DNA of 14,113 bases from assembly GCA_040002995.1 (NCBI GenBank), contig JBDUDK010000153.1, positions 1 through 14,113 on the forward strand, in the 5' to 3' direction. The position numbers were made by a program, and so were the translations under genes. Of this stretch, positions 1 through 7,900 are shown one piece after another (position 1 is the first letter of the stretch; the number at the start of each line of letters is the position of its first letter). Under the pieces are notes generated by a model. That model was not told where the DNA came from, searched no databases, and was given only the letters and a program-made list of their open reading frames with translations. The DNA comes from JBDUDK01 sp040002995 (GTDB lineage Bacteria; Actinomycetota; Acidimicrobiia; Acidimicrobiales; Ilumatobacteraceae).

Positions 1-283
1 CGAGCATCGTGATCTGCTCGGCCAGGCGCATCGGGTCGTGCCACGGCAGCACGAGGACTGCCGTGCCCAGCTTCACTCGCTCGGTGCGGGCCGCGATCCA
101 CGAGAGCAACTGGAGCGGATCGGGCGACATCGTGTAGTCCGTGAAGTGGTGCTCGATCGCCCAGATCGAGTCGAAGTCGAGCTCGGCAGCGAGCAGGGCG
201 AGGTCGAGTTCATGCTCGTAGACGACATGGTCGTCGAGCGCGTTCTCCGGATTCTGAAAGGCCGTCATATAGCCGACGTGCAT
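1..283 (-). CDS. LLM-class flavin-dependent oxidoreductase (luciferase-like), N-terminal part only
   Basis: The leftward reading frame from the ATG at 283 stays open to the window edge and gives 94 residues. They match the N-terminus of bacterial-luciferase-like (TIM-barrel, FMN/F420-dependent) monooxygenases. The opening strand is MHVGYMTAFQNPEN, followed by the family signature WAIEHHFTDYTMSPDPLQLL at about residues 43-62 and then RVKLGTAVLVLPWHDPMRLAEQ. The start is supported by a strong ribosome binding site, AAGAGGGGG at 297-289, five bases before the ATG. Members oxidise varied substrates with reduced flavin or F420, so the substrate cannot be read from this fragment. It lies 125 bp downstream of the EamA transporter on the same strand and may be expressed with it or from its own leader. 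Most of the gene is outside the window. Confidence 0.88.
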   Translation of the reverse strand, partial: MHVGYMTAFQNPENALDDHVVYEHELDLALLAAELDFDSIWAIEHHFTDYTMSPDPLQLLSWIAARTERVKLGTAVLVLPWHDPMRLAEQITML

Positions 284-408
284 CAGGTCCCCCTCTTTGG
301 CTTTCTGTCCCCCTGAATCCTTGCGCATCCGACGTCCCCCAACCTCACCGCCCGTTCGGCGTGCGCCCGTGAAGGGTGGCGACGTTTCGAGGTTTCGTGC
401 CCGGCGGG
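284..408 (-). promoter_or_regulatory. Leader region of the luciferase-like gene, with three GGGGGAC motifs
   Basis: This is the 125-bp gap between the transporter stop and the luciferase-like start. On the minus strand it holds GGGGGAC three times (plus-strand positions 334-340, 307-313 and 287-293); the last copy overlaps the ribosome binding site. Its transporter-proximal end carries ACGTTTCGA (382-390), a nonamer also found twice near 13990. I see no convincing -35/-10 pair and no hairpin followed by a T run. A regulatory role is inference. Confidence 0.35.
289..297 (-). promoter_or_regulatory. Ribosome binding site of the luciferase-like gene
   Basis: AAGAGGGGG read leftward ends five bases before the ATG at 283. 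It is the clearest Shine-Dalgarno sequence in the window and fixes this start. Confidence 0.65.
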
Positions 409-1251
409 TCAGGCGGTGGCGATGAGGGCGACGGCGAGGATGGCTACCGCGAGGGCGACGAGGTGTGGCGGGCGGAGGCGCTCCTTCAGCACGACGTACG
501 CGAGCACGATCGTGCTGCCCGGGTAGAGCGAGGTCAGCACCGACACGGTCGTGAGCAGGCCCCGATGCGTGGCTATGAGGAAGAGCGCGTTCGCCGATGA
601 GTCGAAGACGCCGGCGACGAACGCGAGGGAGCGGGTCGTCCCTGTGATCGCCAACCGCTGACCGCTGGCGAGTGCGGCGGCGCCCAGAACGGTTGTCGAC
701 GTGGCGCGCGCCGCGACGAGGGCCCAGAGTCCTGAGTGCCCGCTCGTGCGGTCGAGACAGATGAAGAAAAGCCCGAACCCCGCGCCGGCCACGGCCGCCA
801 GCAACAGCGAAATGTCTCGACTTCCGAGCGTGACGCCTTGCGCGGGCACGCCGAAGAGCGCGACGGCGGCGAGCGCGGCGACGATGCCGACGATCGCGGC
901 GACCCCCGGTCGCTCTCCAAAGAACGCCAGTCCGGCCACCACCGGAACCACCGCCGAAAGCGTCGCGGTTACCGGTGCGACGATGCTCATCGTCCCCACC
1001 GCGAGAGCGCGGTAGAACGCGAGGAGGGCGATCCCTCCGACCAATCCACCGACGGCGCCCCAACTCAGGTCGTGGAGGTTCGGACCCGAGCCGTGCACGA
1101 AGGGCAGCAGGCACAGCACCGTGCCGAGACCGACCAACTGGCTGACCACCACCACGGGCCACGAGGAGAAGGTGCGCTTCGTGGCCATGCCGCCGCAGAA
1201 GTCGGCCGTCCCGTACGTGAGCGCGGCAGCAAGCGCGAGGAAGACGGCCAA
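409..1251 (-). CDS. EamA/DMT-superfamily transporter
   Basis: The gene encodes a 280-residue, almost entirely hydrophobic protein of the drug/metabolite transporter superfamily. About ten transmembrane helices can be read by eye, arranged as two EamA repeats (roughly residues 1-137 and 148-280). The second repeat ends in the typical SLYPGSTIVLAYVVLKERLR stretch followed by a last helix. Family members export or import small metabolites such as amino acids or nucleosides; the substrate is not evident here. The start is TTG, the only start-like codon after the upstream stop that retains the complete first helix (AVFLALAAALTYG). No ribosome binding site is visible. It lies 15 bp after the DUF4262 gene and in the same reading frame, so expression probably depends on translational coupling within a GH3-DUF4262-EamA operon. 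Confidence 0.9.
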   Translation of the reverse strand: MAVFLALAAALTYGTADFCGGMATKRTFSSWPVVVVSQLVGLGTVLCLLPFVHGSGPNLHDLSWGAVGGLVGGIALLAFYRALAVGTMSIVAPVTATLSAVVPVVAGLAFFGERPGVAAIVGIVAALAAVALFGVPAQGVTLGSRDISLLLAAVAGAGFGLFFICLDRTSGHSGLWALVAARATSTTVLGAAALASGQRLAITGTTRSLAFVAGVFDSSANALFLIATHRGLLTTVSVLTSLYPGSTIVLAYVVLKERLRPPHLVALAVAILAVALIATA

Positions 1252-1266
1252 GGCGGATGCAGTCGC

Positions 1267-1764
1267 TCAGACGTCGGCGACGGAACCGATGACCGGTTGC
1301 GCGAGCCGCAGGCGCTCCTCGAAGCCGCTCTCCCACGGCAACCACCCATTGCGATCGGGCCACGCGAGTTGCACAACCCGGAACTCGTCGCGCCCGAACC
1401 ACGCGGCCGCTGTCTCGAAATACTCCGCGTTCGCATCGACATCGACGGGCAGGAGCGCACAGCGCAGGTCGTTGTCGAGCAATCCGAGAAACGGCGGACC
1501 GACGGGCGGCACGACGCCACTGGCGAGAAGGTCGACGACAAGGCCCACCATGCCCCGCGCGTTCGCCGGCGTCATGCCGAACACGACGACCTCGGGGAAT
1601 GCGTACGCCTGCTCGAGCCCGATCGTGTAGCCATACGGCGGCTGCGGGGGAACGGTGTCGACACGGGCACCAACCGGCTCGAACGCCCAACCAGCCGACT
1701 CGATCATCCATTCGATCTTGTCTCGATGGGCCATCGACCGATCGGGCATCGGGTCGTCGGACAT
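1267..1764 (-). CDS. DUF4262 domain-containing protein
   Basis: The product is a 165-residue soluble protein that fits DUF4262. It has YGYTIGLEQAYAFPEVVVFG at about 44-63, the ARGMVGLVVDLLASG helix at 69-83 and the C-terminal signature QLAWPDRNGWLPWE at 132-145. The biochemical role of the family is not established. Family members are usually 140-170 residues, so this one looks complete. Alternative in-frame ATGs at codons 6 and 11 are possible starts, because there is no clear ribosome binding site before the first ATG. The gene lies 20 bp after the GH3 stop and 15 bp before the transporter start, consistent with the middle position in a three-gene operon. Confidence 0.83.
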   Translation of the reverse strand: MSDDPMPDRSMAHRDKIEWMIESAGWAFEPVGARVDTVPPQPPYGYTIGLEQAYAFPEVVVFGMTPANARGMVGLVVDLLASGVVPPVGPPFLGLLDNDLRCALLPVDVDANAEYFETAAAWFGRDEFRVVQLAWPDRNGWLPWESGFEERLRLAQPVIGSVADV

Positions 1765-1784
1765 GGTGTGACGTTACTCAGCGG

Positions 1785-4103
1785 TCAGCTGATCGTGACG
1801 GGCGTTGTCATCACTCGATCGTCGCCGACGACGCGCGTAGGGCCGACGAGCTCGAGTTGGGCGCGCAGGACGATGTCAGCGGACGATCGACCAACCATCA
1901 CCTCCACGACCCCAGGTTCCACGACCCGCTCATAAGTGCGTCCTGTGAACGACAGGCGGTCGGTGTGCATCTCGAAGCGGACCCGCCGTGACTCACCCGG
2001 GCCGAGCTCGACTCTCGCGAAACCCACCAGCTCGAGCACCGGTCGGGTCACCGAGCCGACCAGGTCTCGGATGTAGAGCTGCACGACCTCGGCGCCCGGT
2101 CGAGGGCCCGTGTTGGTGACCGTCGACGACACCGAGAAGTGCCCGTCGGTGGGGAGCACGACGTGGGACAGCTCGAGATCGGTGTGCGCGAACGTGGTGT
2201 ACGCCAGGCCGTGACCGAACGCGTAGACCGACTCGGGTTTGGTGCTCGACGCGATCGTGGCCCCGCCCAACGTGCGGTGGTTGTAGAACCACGGTGCCAT
2301 CGCCGCTGAGCGAGGGAAGCTCACGGTCAGCCGGCCGCTCGGGTTCACGCGTCCGAACAACACGTCGGCCACCGACTCCCCGCCTGCCTCGCCGGGAAAC
2401 CAGGCTTCGACGATCGCGGGCACGTGGGTCGCCGCCCATGAGAGGTCGAACGGCCGTCCGTTGACGAGCACGAGCACGGTAGGGGTGCCGGTGGCCACTA
2501 CCGCCTCGAGCAGCTTCTGCTGGACGCCAGGGAGGGCGAGCGATTCGGTGTCGGTGCCTTCGCCCACTGTTCCCCGACCGAAGTGCCCGGCCTTGTCGCC
2601 GACGACCACGATCGCGAGGTCACCAGCGGCCGCGAGCGCTACCGCCGCGTCGATACCGGTGATGTCCTCGCCGACAACGTCGCAGCCCCGCGCGTGGCCG
2701 ACGTCGACCAGCGGACCCGCGACCTCGCGTATCGCTTCGAGCACAGTTGTCACGCCGACGCCGAGGGGAGTGTCGGGGAAGCGGACCCCGGTGTGGTTGG
2801 CGAAGCTGTAGTTACCCATCAGCGCGCTCGGGTCATCGGCGTTCGGTCCGATGACGGCGATGGCGCCCACCGAGGGAGCATCGAGAGGGAGCACCGCGCC
2901 TTCATTGCGGAGAAGCGTGATTGAACGTTCCGCGACCTCGCGGGCGAGGGCCCGGTGCTCCCGTGGATCGAGGTCGATCCGTCCGCCAGAGGGTTCGTCG
3001 AAACGCGCTTCGAGCAGACCGATGGCCGCCTTCTGACGCAGCACTCTTCGCACGGCGCGATCGACAAGACCTTCTGGGCAGCGCCCCTCCTCCACCTCGC
3101 GCTCGAGCGGCTCTGCGTACGCGCTCGGGTTCGGAAGCTCGACATCGACCCCCGCGGTGAGCGCGGCTACGGCCGCCCCTCCCAGGTCGCCGGCGATGTG
3201 GTGAAGCGTGTGAAGGAACGTCACGGACAGATAGTCGGAAACGACCGTGCCGGCGAATCCCCACCGACGGCGGAGGAGATCGGTGAGCAGGCCGGCATCC
3301 GCCCCGGCCGGTACACCGTCTATCTCGGTGTACGCGTTCATCACCGATGCGAGCCCGCCGTGCTTCACCGCCATCTCGAACGGGATGAGAAAGACGTCGA
3401 ACATCTCCCTGGGCCCGGCGTGCACAGGCGCGAAGTTGCGGCCGCCTTCCGACGACGAGTAGCCCGCGAAATGCTTCGCCGTCGCGATCACGCCGCTTCC
3501 TTGGAGACCGCGAACGTACGCGGTACCCATCACGGCGACGAGGTAGGGATCCTCGCCGAGGCACTCCTCGACTCGTCCCCAGCGCGCGTCGCGCACGACG
3601 TCGAGCACCGGTGCCAAACCCTGATGGACACCGACAGAGCGCAGCTGCGCACCGATCGCCCGGCCGATGCGCTCGATGAGGTCGGGGTCCCATGTCGCGC
3701 CGTACGCGAGCGGGCACGGGTAGGTAGTGGCCTGCCATGCCGTGAACCCCGTGAGGCACTCCTCATGGACGAGGGCAGGGATTCCCAGACGGGTGGAGTC
3801 GACGAGGTTGCGCTGAAACGCGGCCAGGATCCGCGCACCGTCAGTGGGCTCGATCGGCGCCGATCCGAACGGACGCGTCAACTGGCCGAGCCCGTGCCCG
3901 ATGTGTTCTTGGATGGATCCTTCGAAACCGCCGATGCCCAGAGCGCCTCTGAACGCGACCACCGTCTCCGACGTCGCGTCGAACGACACCCATAGGCCTA
4001 CCAGTTGAGCGAGCTTCTCTGGCAGCGTCATCCGTTCGACGAGATCGTCTACGCGCTCGTCGATCGAGCACGTGGCGTCTCTGAACAGGGGCGCGGGATC
4101 CAT
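1785..4103 (-). CDS. Glycoside hydrolase family 3 (beta-glucosidase / beta-xylosidase type), cytoplasmic
   Basis: This 772-residue enzyme has the full multidomain GH3 layout. The N-terminal TIM-barrel domain (about 20-360) has WGRVEECLGEDPYL (175-188), ATAKHFAGYS (207-216) and the nucleophile motif GTVVSDYLSV with Asp290. The alpha/beta sandwich domain (about 390-600) begins at TLLRNEGAVLPL and contains GTVGEGTDTESLALPG, where Glu515 is the likely acid/base. A fibronectin-III-like C-terminal domain (about 655-750) has the usual NTGPRPGAEVVQLYI. It hydrolyses terminal beta-linked sugars; SDY rather than SDW resembles many xylosidases, but specificity is not proven. There is no signal peptide, so imported oligosaccharides or glycosides are the likely substrates. 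The frame is open far upstream, but that part is antisense to the acetyltransferase gene. The ATG at 4103 is where GH3 similarity begins and has a TANNNT box just before it. Confidence 0.93.
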   Translation of the reverse strand: MDPAPLFRDATCSIDERVDDLVERMTLPEKLAQLVGLWVSFDATSETVVAFRGALGIGGFEGSIQEHIGHGLGQLTRPFGSAPIEPTDGARILAAFQRNLVDSTRLGIPALVHEECLTGFTAWQATTYPCPLAYGATWDPDLIERIGRAIGAQLRSVGVHQGLAPVLDVVRDARWGRVEECLGEDPYLVAVMGTAYVRGLQGSGVIATAKHFAGYSSSEGGRNFAPVHAGPREMFDVFLIPFEMAVKHGGLASVMNAYTEIDGVPAGADAGLLTDLLRRRWGFAGTVVSDYLSVTFLHTLHHIAGDLGGAAVAALTAGVDVELPNPSAYAEPLEREVEEGRCPEGLVDRAVRRVLRQKAAIGLLEARFDEPSGGRIDLDPREHRALAREVAERSITLLRNEGAVLPLDAPSVGAIAVIGPNADDPSALMGNYSFANHTGVRFPDTPLGVGVTTVLEAIREVAGPLVDVGHARGCDVVGEDITGIDAAVALAAAGDLAIVVVGDKAGHFGRGTVGEGTDTESLALPGVQQKLLEAVVATGTPTVLVLVNGRPFDLSWAATHVPAIVEAWFPGEAGGESVADVLFGRVNPSGRLTVSFPRSAAMAPWFYNHRTLGGATIASSTKPESVYAFGHGLAYTTFAHTDLELSHVVLPTDGHFSVSSTVTNTGPRPGAEVVQLYIRDLVGSVTRPVLELVGFARVELGPGESRRVRFEMHTDRLSFTGRTYERVVEPGVVEVMVGRSSADIVLRAQLELVGPTRVVGDDRVMTTPVTIS

Positions 4104-4166
4104 CACGGCGAACGTACCGCCTCTACGTGCCCATGCGCCGAAGAGCCGTGCTGCGAGTATGAAGAG
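4104..4166. promoter_or_regulatory. Divergent promoter region; possible leaderless promoter for the GH3 gene
   Basis: These 63 bp separate the divergent GH3 and acetyltransferase genes and must carry signals for at least one of them. Reading leftward, TACGTT (4116-4111) fits the actinobacterial TANNNT -10 box and ends seven bases before the GH3 ATG, the spacing expected for a leaderless transcript. No good -35 is visible at 16-18 bp. Reading rightward, TATGAA (4158-4163) is a weaker -10 candidate just before the GTG start. Assignment is by pattern only. Confidence 0.4.
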
Positions 4167-4967
4167 GTGAAAATTCGTCCGGCGACGCTGGTCGACGTCG
4201 ACGCGATCGTGGCGGTGCTGCACGCAAACGATGAGAAGCATCTCGATGATGCCTATGTCGGCCACCTGCTCGCGACCGGCCGTGTGGTCGTCGCGCTGCT
4301 CGGCGGACAGTTGATTGGCGTGGGGACGACCATCGAGCGAGGAGGCGTCACCCACGTCACCGACCTCTATGTCGATCCGGGCCACCAGGGCGGTGGTGTC
4401 GGCGGCAAATTGCTCGACGCGCTGGACCCGGCCCGAACGCCGTGCACCACGTTCAGCTCGTCCGACCCGCGGGCCTTGCCGCTTTACATGCGTGCCGGCC
4501 TCGTGCCGTGGTGGCCGTTGCTCTACTTCGCGGGGCGGCCCTCGCGTCCGCTGCCGGCGCCTTTTGCAGTCGAGCCGGCAGGCACCGGCGACGTAATGGC
4601 AATCGACGCGATGCTGGTTGCCGGCCGGGCGCCGGACCACGATTACTACGCGAAGCAGCCCGACGTTTTGTCGTTCATCGTGCGGGACGGCTCCCGCACC
4701 GTCGCGGCCGGCCATACGCAGAACGGCGTCATAGAAATGATGTCGATCGTCGGCAGTGCCGACGTCGCGAACGCGGTCACTTCCGTCATCTCGTTCCTGG
4801 CCGACAGTGGGCCAGGGCCGATCATGACAGCGCTGCCCGGCCCCAACCCGTCGGTGCGCGTGGTGCTTGACGCGGGGATACCGATCACCGCGCACGACCT
4901 CTACTGCGCCACTGCTTTCGGTCTTGTCGACCCCGTGCGCCGCCTGCCCAATCCCGGCCTCTGCTGA
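4167..4967 (+). CDS. GNAT-family N-acetyltransferase, tandem-domain type
   Basis: The product is a 266-residue acetyltransferase. The first GNAT domain (about 2-125) opens with IRPATLVDVDAIVAVL and carries THVTDLYVDPGHQGGGVG, whose QGGGVG at 74-79 is the acetyl-CoA pyrophosphate-binding motif (Q/R-x-x-G-x-G/A). It ends with the usual ALPLYMRAGLVPWW. The second half (about 132-266) looks like a degenerate second GNAT domain with LPGPNPSVRVVLDAGI and the tail FGLVDPVRRLPNPGL seen in two-domain members. The acceptor substrate is unknown. The frame is open from 4005, but the added N-terminus is antisense to GH3 and non-homologous, so I chose the GTG at 4167. Its stop lies three bases before the giant surface-protein gene, indicating coupling. 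Confidence 0.85.
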   Translation: MKIRPATLVDVDAIVAVLHANDEKHLDDAYVGHLLATGRVVVALLGGQLIGVGTTIERGGVTHVTDLYVDPGHQGGGVGGKLLDALDPARTPCTTFSSSDPRALPLYMRAGLVPWWPLLYFAGRPSRPLPAPFAVEPAGTGDVMAIDAMLVAGRAPDHDYYAKQPDVLSFIVRDGSRTVAAGHTQNGVIEMMSIVGSADVANAVTSVISFLADSGPGPIMTALPGPNPSVRVVLDAGIPITAHDLYCATAFGLVDPVRRLPNPGLC

Positions 4968-4970
4968 GCG

Positions 4971-7900
4971 GTGATGACGCGCCGTATTCCCACCGAGAAT
5001 CTCACCCGGGCCCTCGCGGGATTCGCGTTCGCCACCGGTGCCGCGTGGACGTTGTGGCACATTGTCAAGGGACGCGCCGGAGCGCAACCAGTGATGACCG
5101 CAGTGCTCATCGTCATCGAACTCATGGCGCTGCTGAGACTGGTGGGCTTCGTCGTGCGCAGTGGATCACCTCCCGCCGCGCCGCTGGACGCGGTCGACGA
5201 CGACGCGTCGGGCACCGTTGTTGTGCGGGCCGAAGCGCACGACCTGCGCACGTTGCGGGCGGCCGTGCTGGCGGCACGACTGGCCTGGAACTCCGACGGG
5301 GTCATCGTCGTCGACCCCGCGGCGAGGCCCGACGTGCGCCGATTGTGCGCTCAGATGCGCGTGCCACTCACCGCGAAGATCGACGACGCGCTCACCGTGA
5401 GTCGCGGCAGCCTCGTCGCGCTGGTCGACGGCAATCACGCCGTGCTTCCGGATGTGTTCTGTCGTGCCGCGCCGCTGTTCGCGGACGGGACGGTGGGGTT
5501 CGTGCAGGGTCCGGTACCGACGGCTGATCCTCTCTCGCGGTTTGTCGACGAGGTCCGCAGTCCCAGCGACGCCCGCGTCGCGGCGGCAGTGTTCCGCGGC
5601 ACCGCGGTCGTGCTCGACCCGACGGCGCTGCTCGATGCCGGTGGCGTCGTCGACGCCCGCCACGGAGGCGCCCTCGCCACCACGGTGGCCCTCGCCTCGG
5701 CCGGCATCTATGGGCAGGCGACCGCCGACTCGTTCGTGACTCCGGTGCGTCCCCCGGATGATGCGACGTGGCGCGGCGAGCAAACTCGCCGAACCGCGAG
5801 CGAGCTCGGCGTGCTCTGGCGGCGGACGAATCCCGTCTGGGCGCGCTCGCTGAGGCCGGCGCAGCGCTCGGTTTACATCGACGAGCTGCTGGCGCGATTC
5901 GCTGGCGTGGGCGCCTTCGCGGCCATTGCGCTCACGATCGCCACGCTTCTCACCGGGAAGCTTCCCGTCGTCGCGACACCCGCTGCGTTGGGCCTCGCGG
6001 GCGCATGGGCAGTGCTCACATTGGCCGTGCACGCCGTCCGCGGTCGGGGCCGCGTCGCGCCGCTGGCCCTTGCCGCCAATGCGATCGCGTTGATGGGAGC
6101 GCAGTTGCGCGGCGTCGGTCAGTTCCTACGCGGCCGTTTTGTTCCCGCCGAGGTGGGCCCGCGTGAGCCCAGCGGTGAGCGCGACGCGCCGCGGCGCGTG
6201 ATGCTCGGCCTCGCCGGTACGGCACTCGCCGCCGCCCTGGTGGCGCGCGCCGTCGCGATGCGCTTCCAACGTGGCGTCCCCGTACTCGGGCCTCTGGCCA
6301 CGACGGCAGCTGGACTCGTCGCGCTGTTATTCCTGGCCGCGCTCCTGGAGGGTGCTGCCCTCTTCACAATCGGGCGTCCCGAAGCACCGGCCCCGGTGGT
6401 ATTGAGCAGCGATGCGCTCGGTCTGCAAATCGTCGCTCTCGACGCGGACCGCATCGAGCTGGAGGCGACGACGCCGCCGGGCCCCGTCGTGCGCACGGCC
6501 GTTCGCCTCCCGACGTCGTCCGGCTCCCGTCCGGTCACCGTCGAAGCCCGCATCGCGTGGCGCCAGCGAATCGGCGAGCAACGGTGGCGGGTCGCCGGCC
6601 CGTACAACGTCACGCCACCGGCGGCCGCCGACGAGTTGTTGGCCCATGCGGTCGTCACGTTTCCTTACCAACGCGCGCGAGATGGCCGCTCGCTTTTGCC
6701 CGATGTTCAGGTGGCCGCGTTCCCACCGCCGGACGCACCGGCGCGGGCCAGACCCGGTCCTCGCGGCCCGCTGCGGTTCACGGCGATCGCGGCGCTGATC
6801 GCGGTCCTGATGGTTGCGCTGTGGCCGGCCCCGACTGCAACCGCGGTGGTACAGGTTCGTGAGATCACGGGTCTGGTCTTCGACGATCAGAACGCCGACG
6901 GTGGACGCGAAGCGGGCCTCGCGCTCACGGAGCCCGGGGTCGGACACGTGAGCGTGCGGGGTCTCGACGACAGCGGCAATCCGGTTGCGGCGGCCGTGAC
7001 CGACGCGGACGGGCGCTATCACCTCGAGATGAGCGGCCACCTGACGAGGGTCCTCGTCGTCTTCGACGTACCCGACGGTTACAGCGAAGGCCCGCACGGG
7101 CCCGACTCGCCGGGGGCGATCACAGCGGCCAGCGCCGGCGATAAGAACGTCGACGTCGGCCTGATCCGTCCCGCCGACTTCTGCGACGCCAGTGCGGCGC
7201 CGCCCGACACAACCGCGGTCACGAACCCGCCCACGATCGTGCCCACCCTCCCGAGCGCGGTCACGACCGGTGCCCCGCAGGCTCCCACCACGCCTCCGCG
7301 CGGCGAGGGTGAACCGTTGGTCTGTCAACCGGCGCCGGTCGAAGTCGGCGATCACGTGTGGCGCGACGTCAACGGTGACGGTGTACGCCAGCCGACCGAA
7401 CCGCCGCTCGGCGGTGTGCGGCTTGAGTTGTGGTCGGGCGGACGTCGCGTCGGGACCGCGGTCACCGACAGCGGAGGCGGGTACGCGTTCACGTCATTGC
7501 TGTCCGAAGCAACGACCGGCGACGACGACGCGGTCGGCGGTGGTTTCGCCCCCGGCGCCGCGGTAGAGGTTCGGGTGCCCGACGCCACCGGCCCCACCCA
7601 GCAGCTCACGCTGCGAGGGCTGGCCCCGACCGTGCTCGGTTCGGGTTCCGGGCCGCTCGCACCGGCACTCGACAGCGACGGCATTCTCCGCGGATCGGAC
7701 GCGATTGCCGCGATCACCTCGGGACCACTTGGACAGATTGACCACGGCGTCGACTTCGGTTTCACGCAGGGACTTAGCATCGGAAACCGCGTCTTCAACG
7801 ATGTCAACGCGAACGGCCGCTTCGACGAGGGCGAGACCGGAATCGGCGGCGTCGACGTCGAACTCCTCGCTGATGCCGACGGCACCGGACAGCACGCAAC

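Noticed and set aside
736..1935. 399-codon rightward open frame
   Set aside because: Its translation is rich in Arg, Asp, Glu and His with no domain pattern, and it is antisense to the well-supported EamA and DUF4262 genes; GC-rich DNA produces such frames.
2955..3995. 346-codon rightward open frame inside GH3
   Set aside because: It is antisense to the conserved GH3 catalytic domain and its composition is that of a shadow frame.
4005..4166. Upstream start (ATG 4005) for the acetyltransferase
   Set aside because: The added 54 residues overlap the GH3 coding start on the other strand and are unlike GNAT N-termini; the domain begins right after the GTG at 4167.
4104..5087. Upstream extension of the GH3 reading frame to an ATG near 5087
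   Set aside because: The extra 328 residues are Arg/His/Gly-rich, show no family similarity and lie antisense to the acetyltransferase and the start of the giant gene. The GH3 domain begins at the ATG at 4103.
6327..7355. 342-codon leftward open frame within the giant gene
   Set aside because: It is antisense to the PilZ-like domain and first repeat; the Arg/Gly-rich translation shows no fold or motif.
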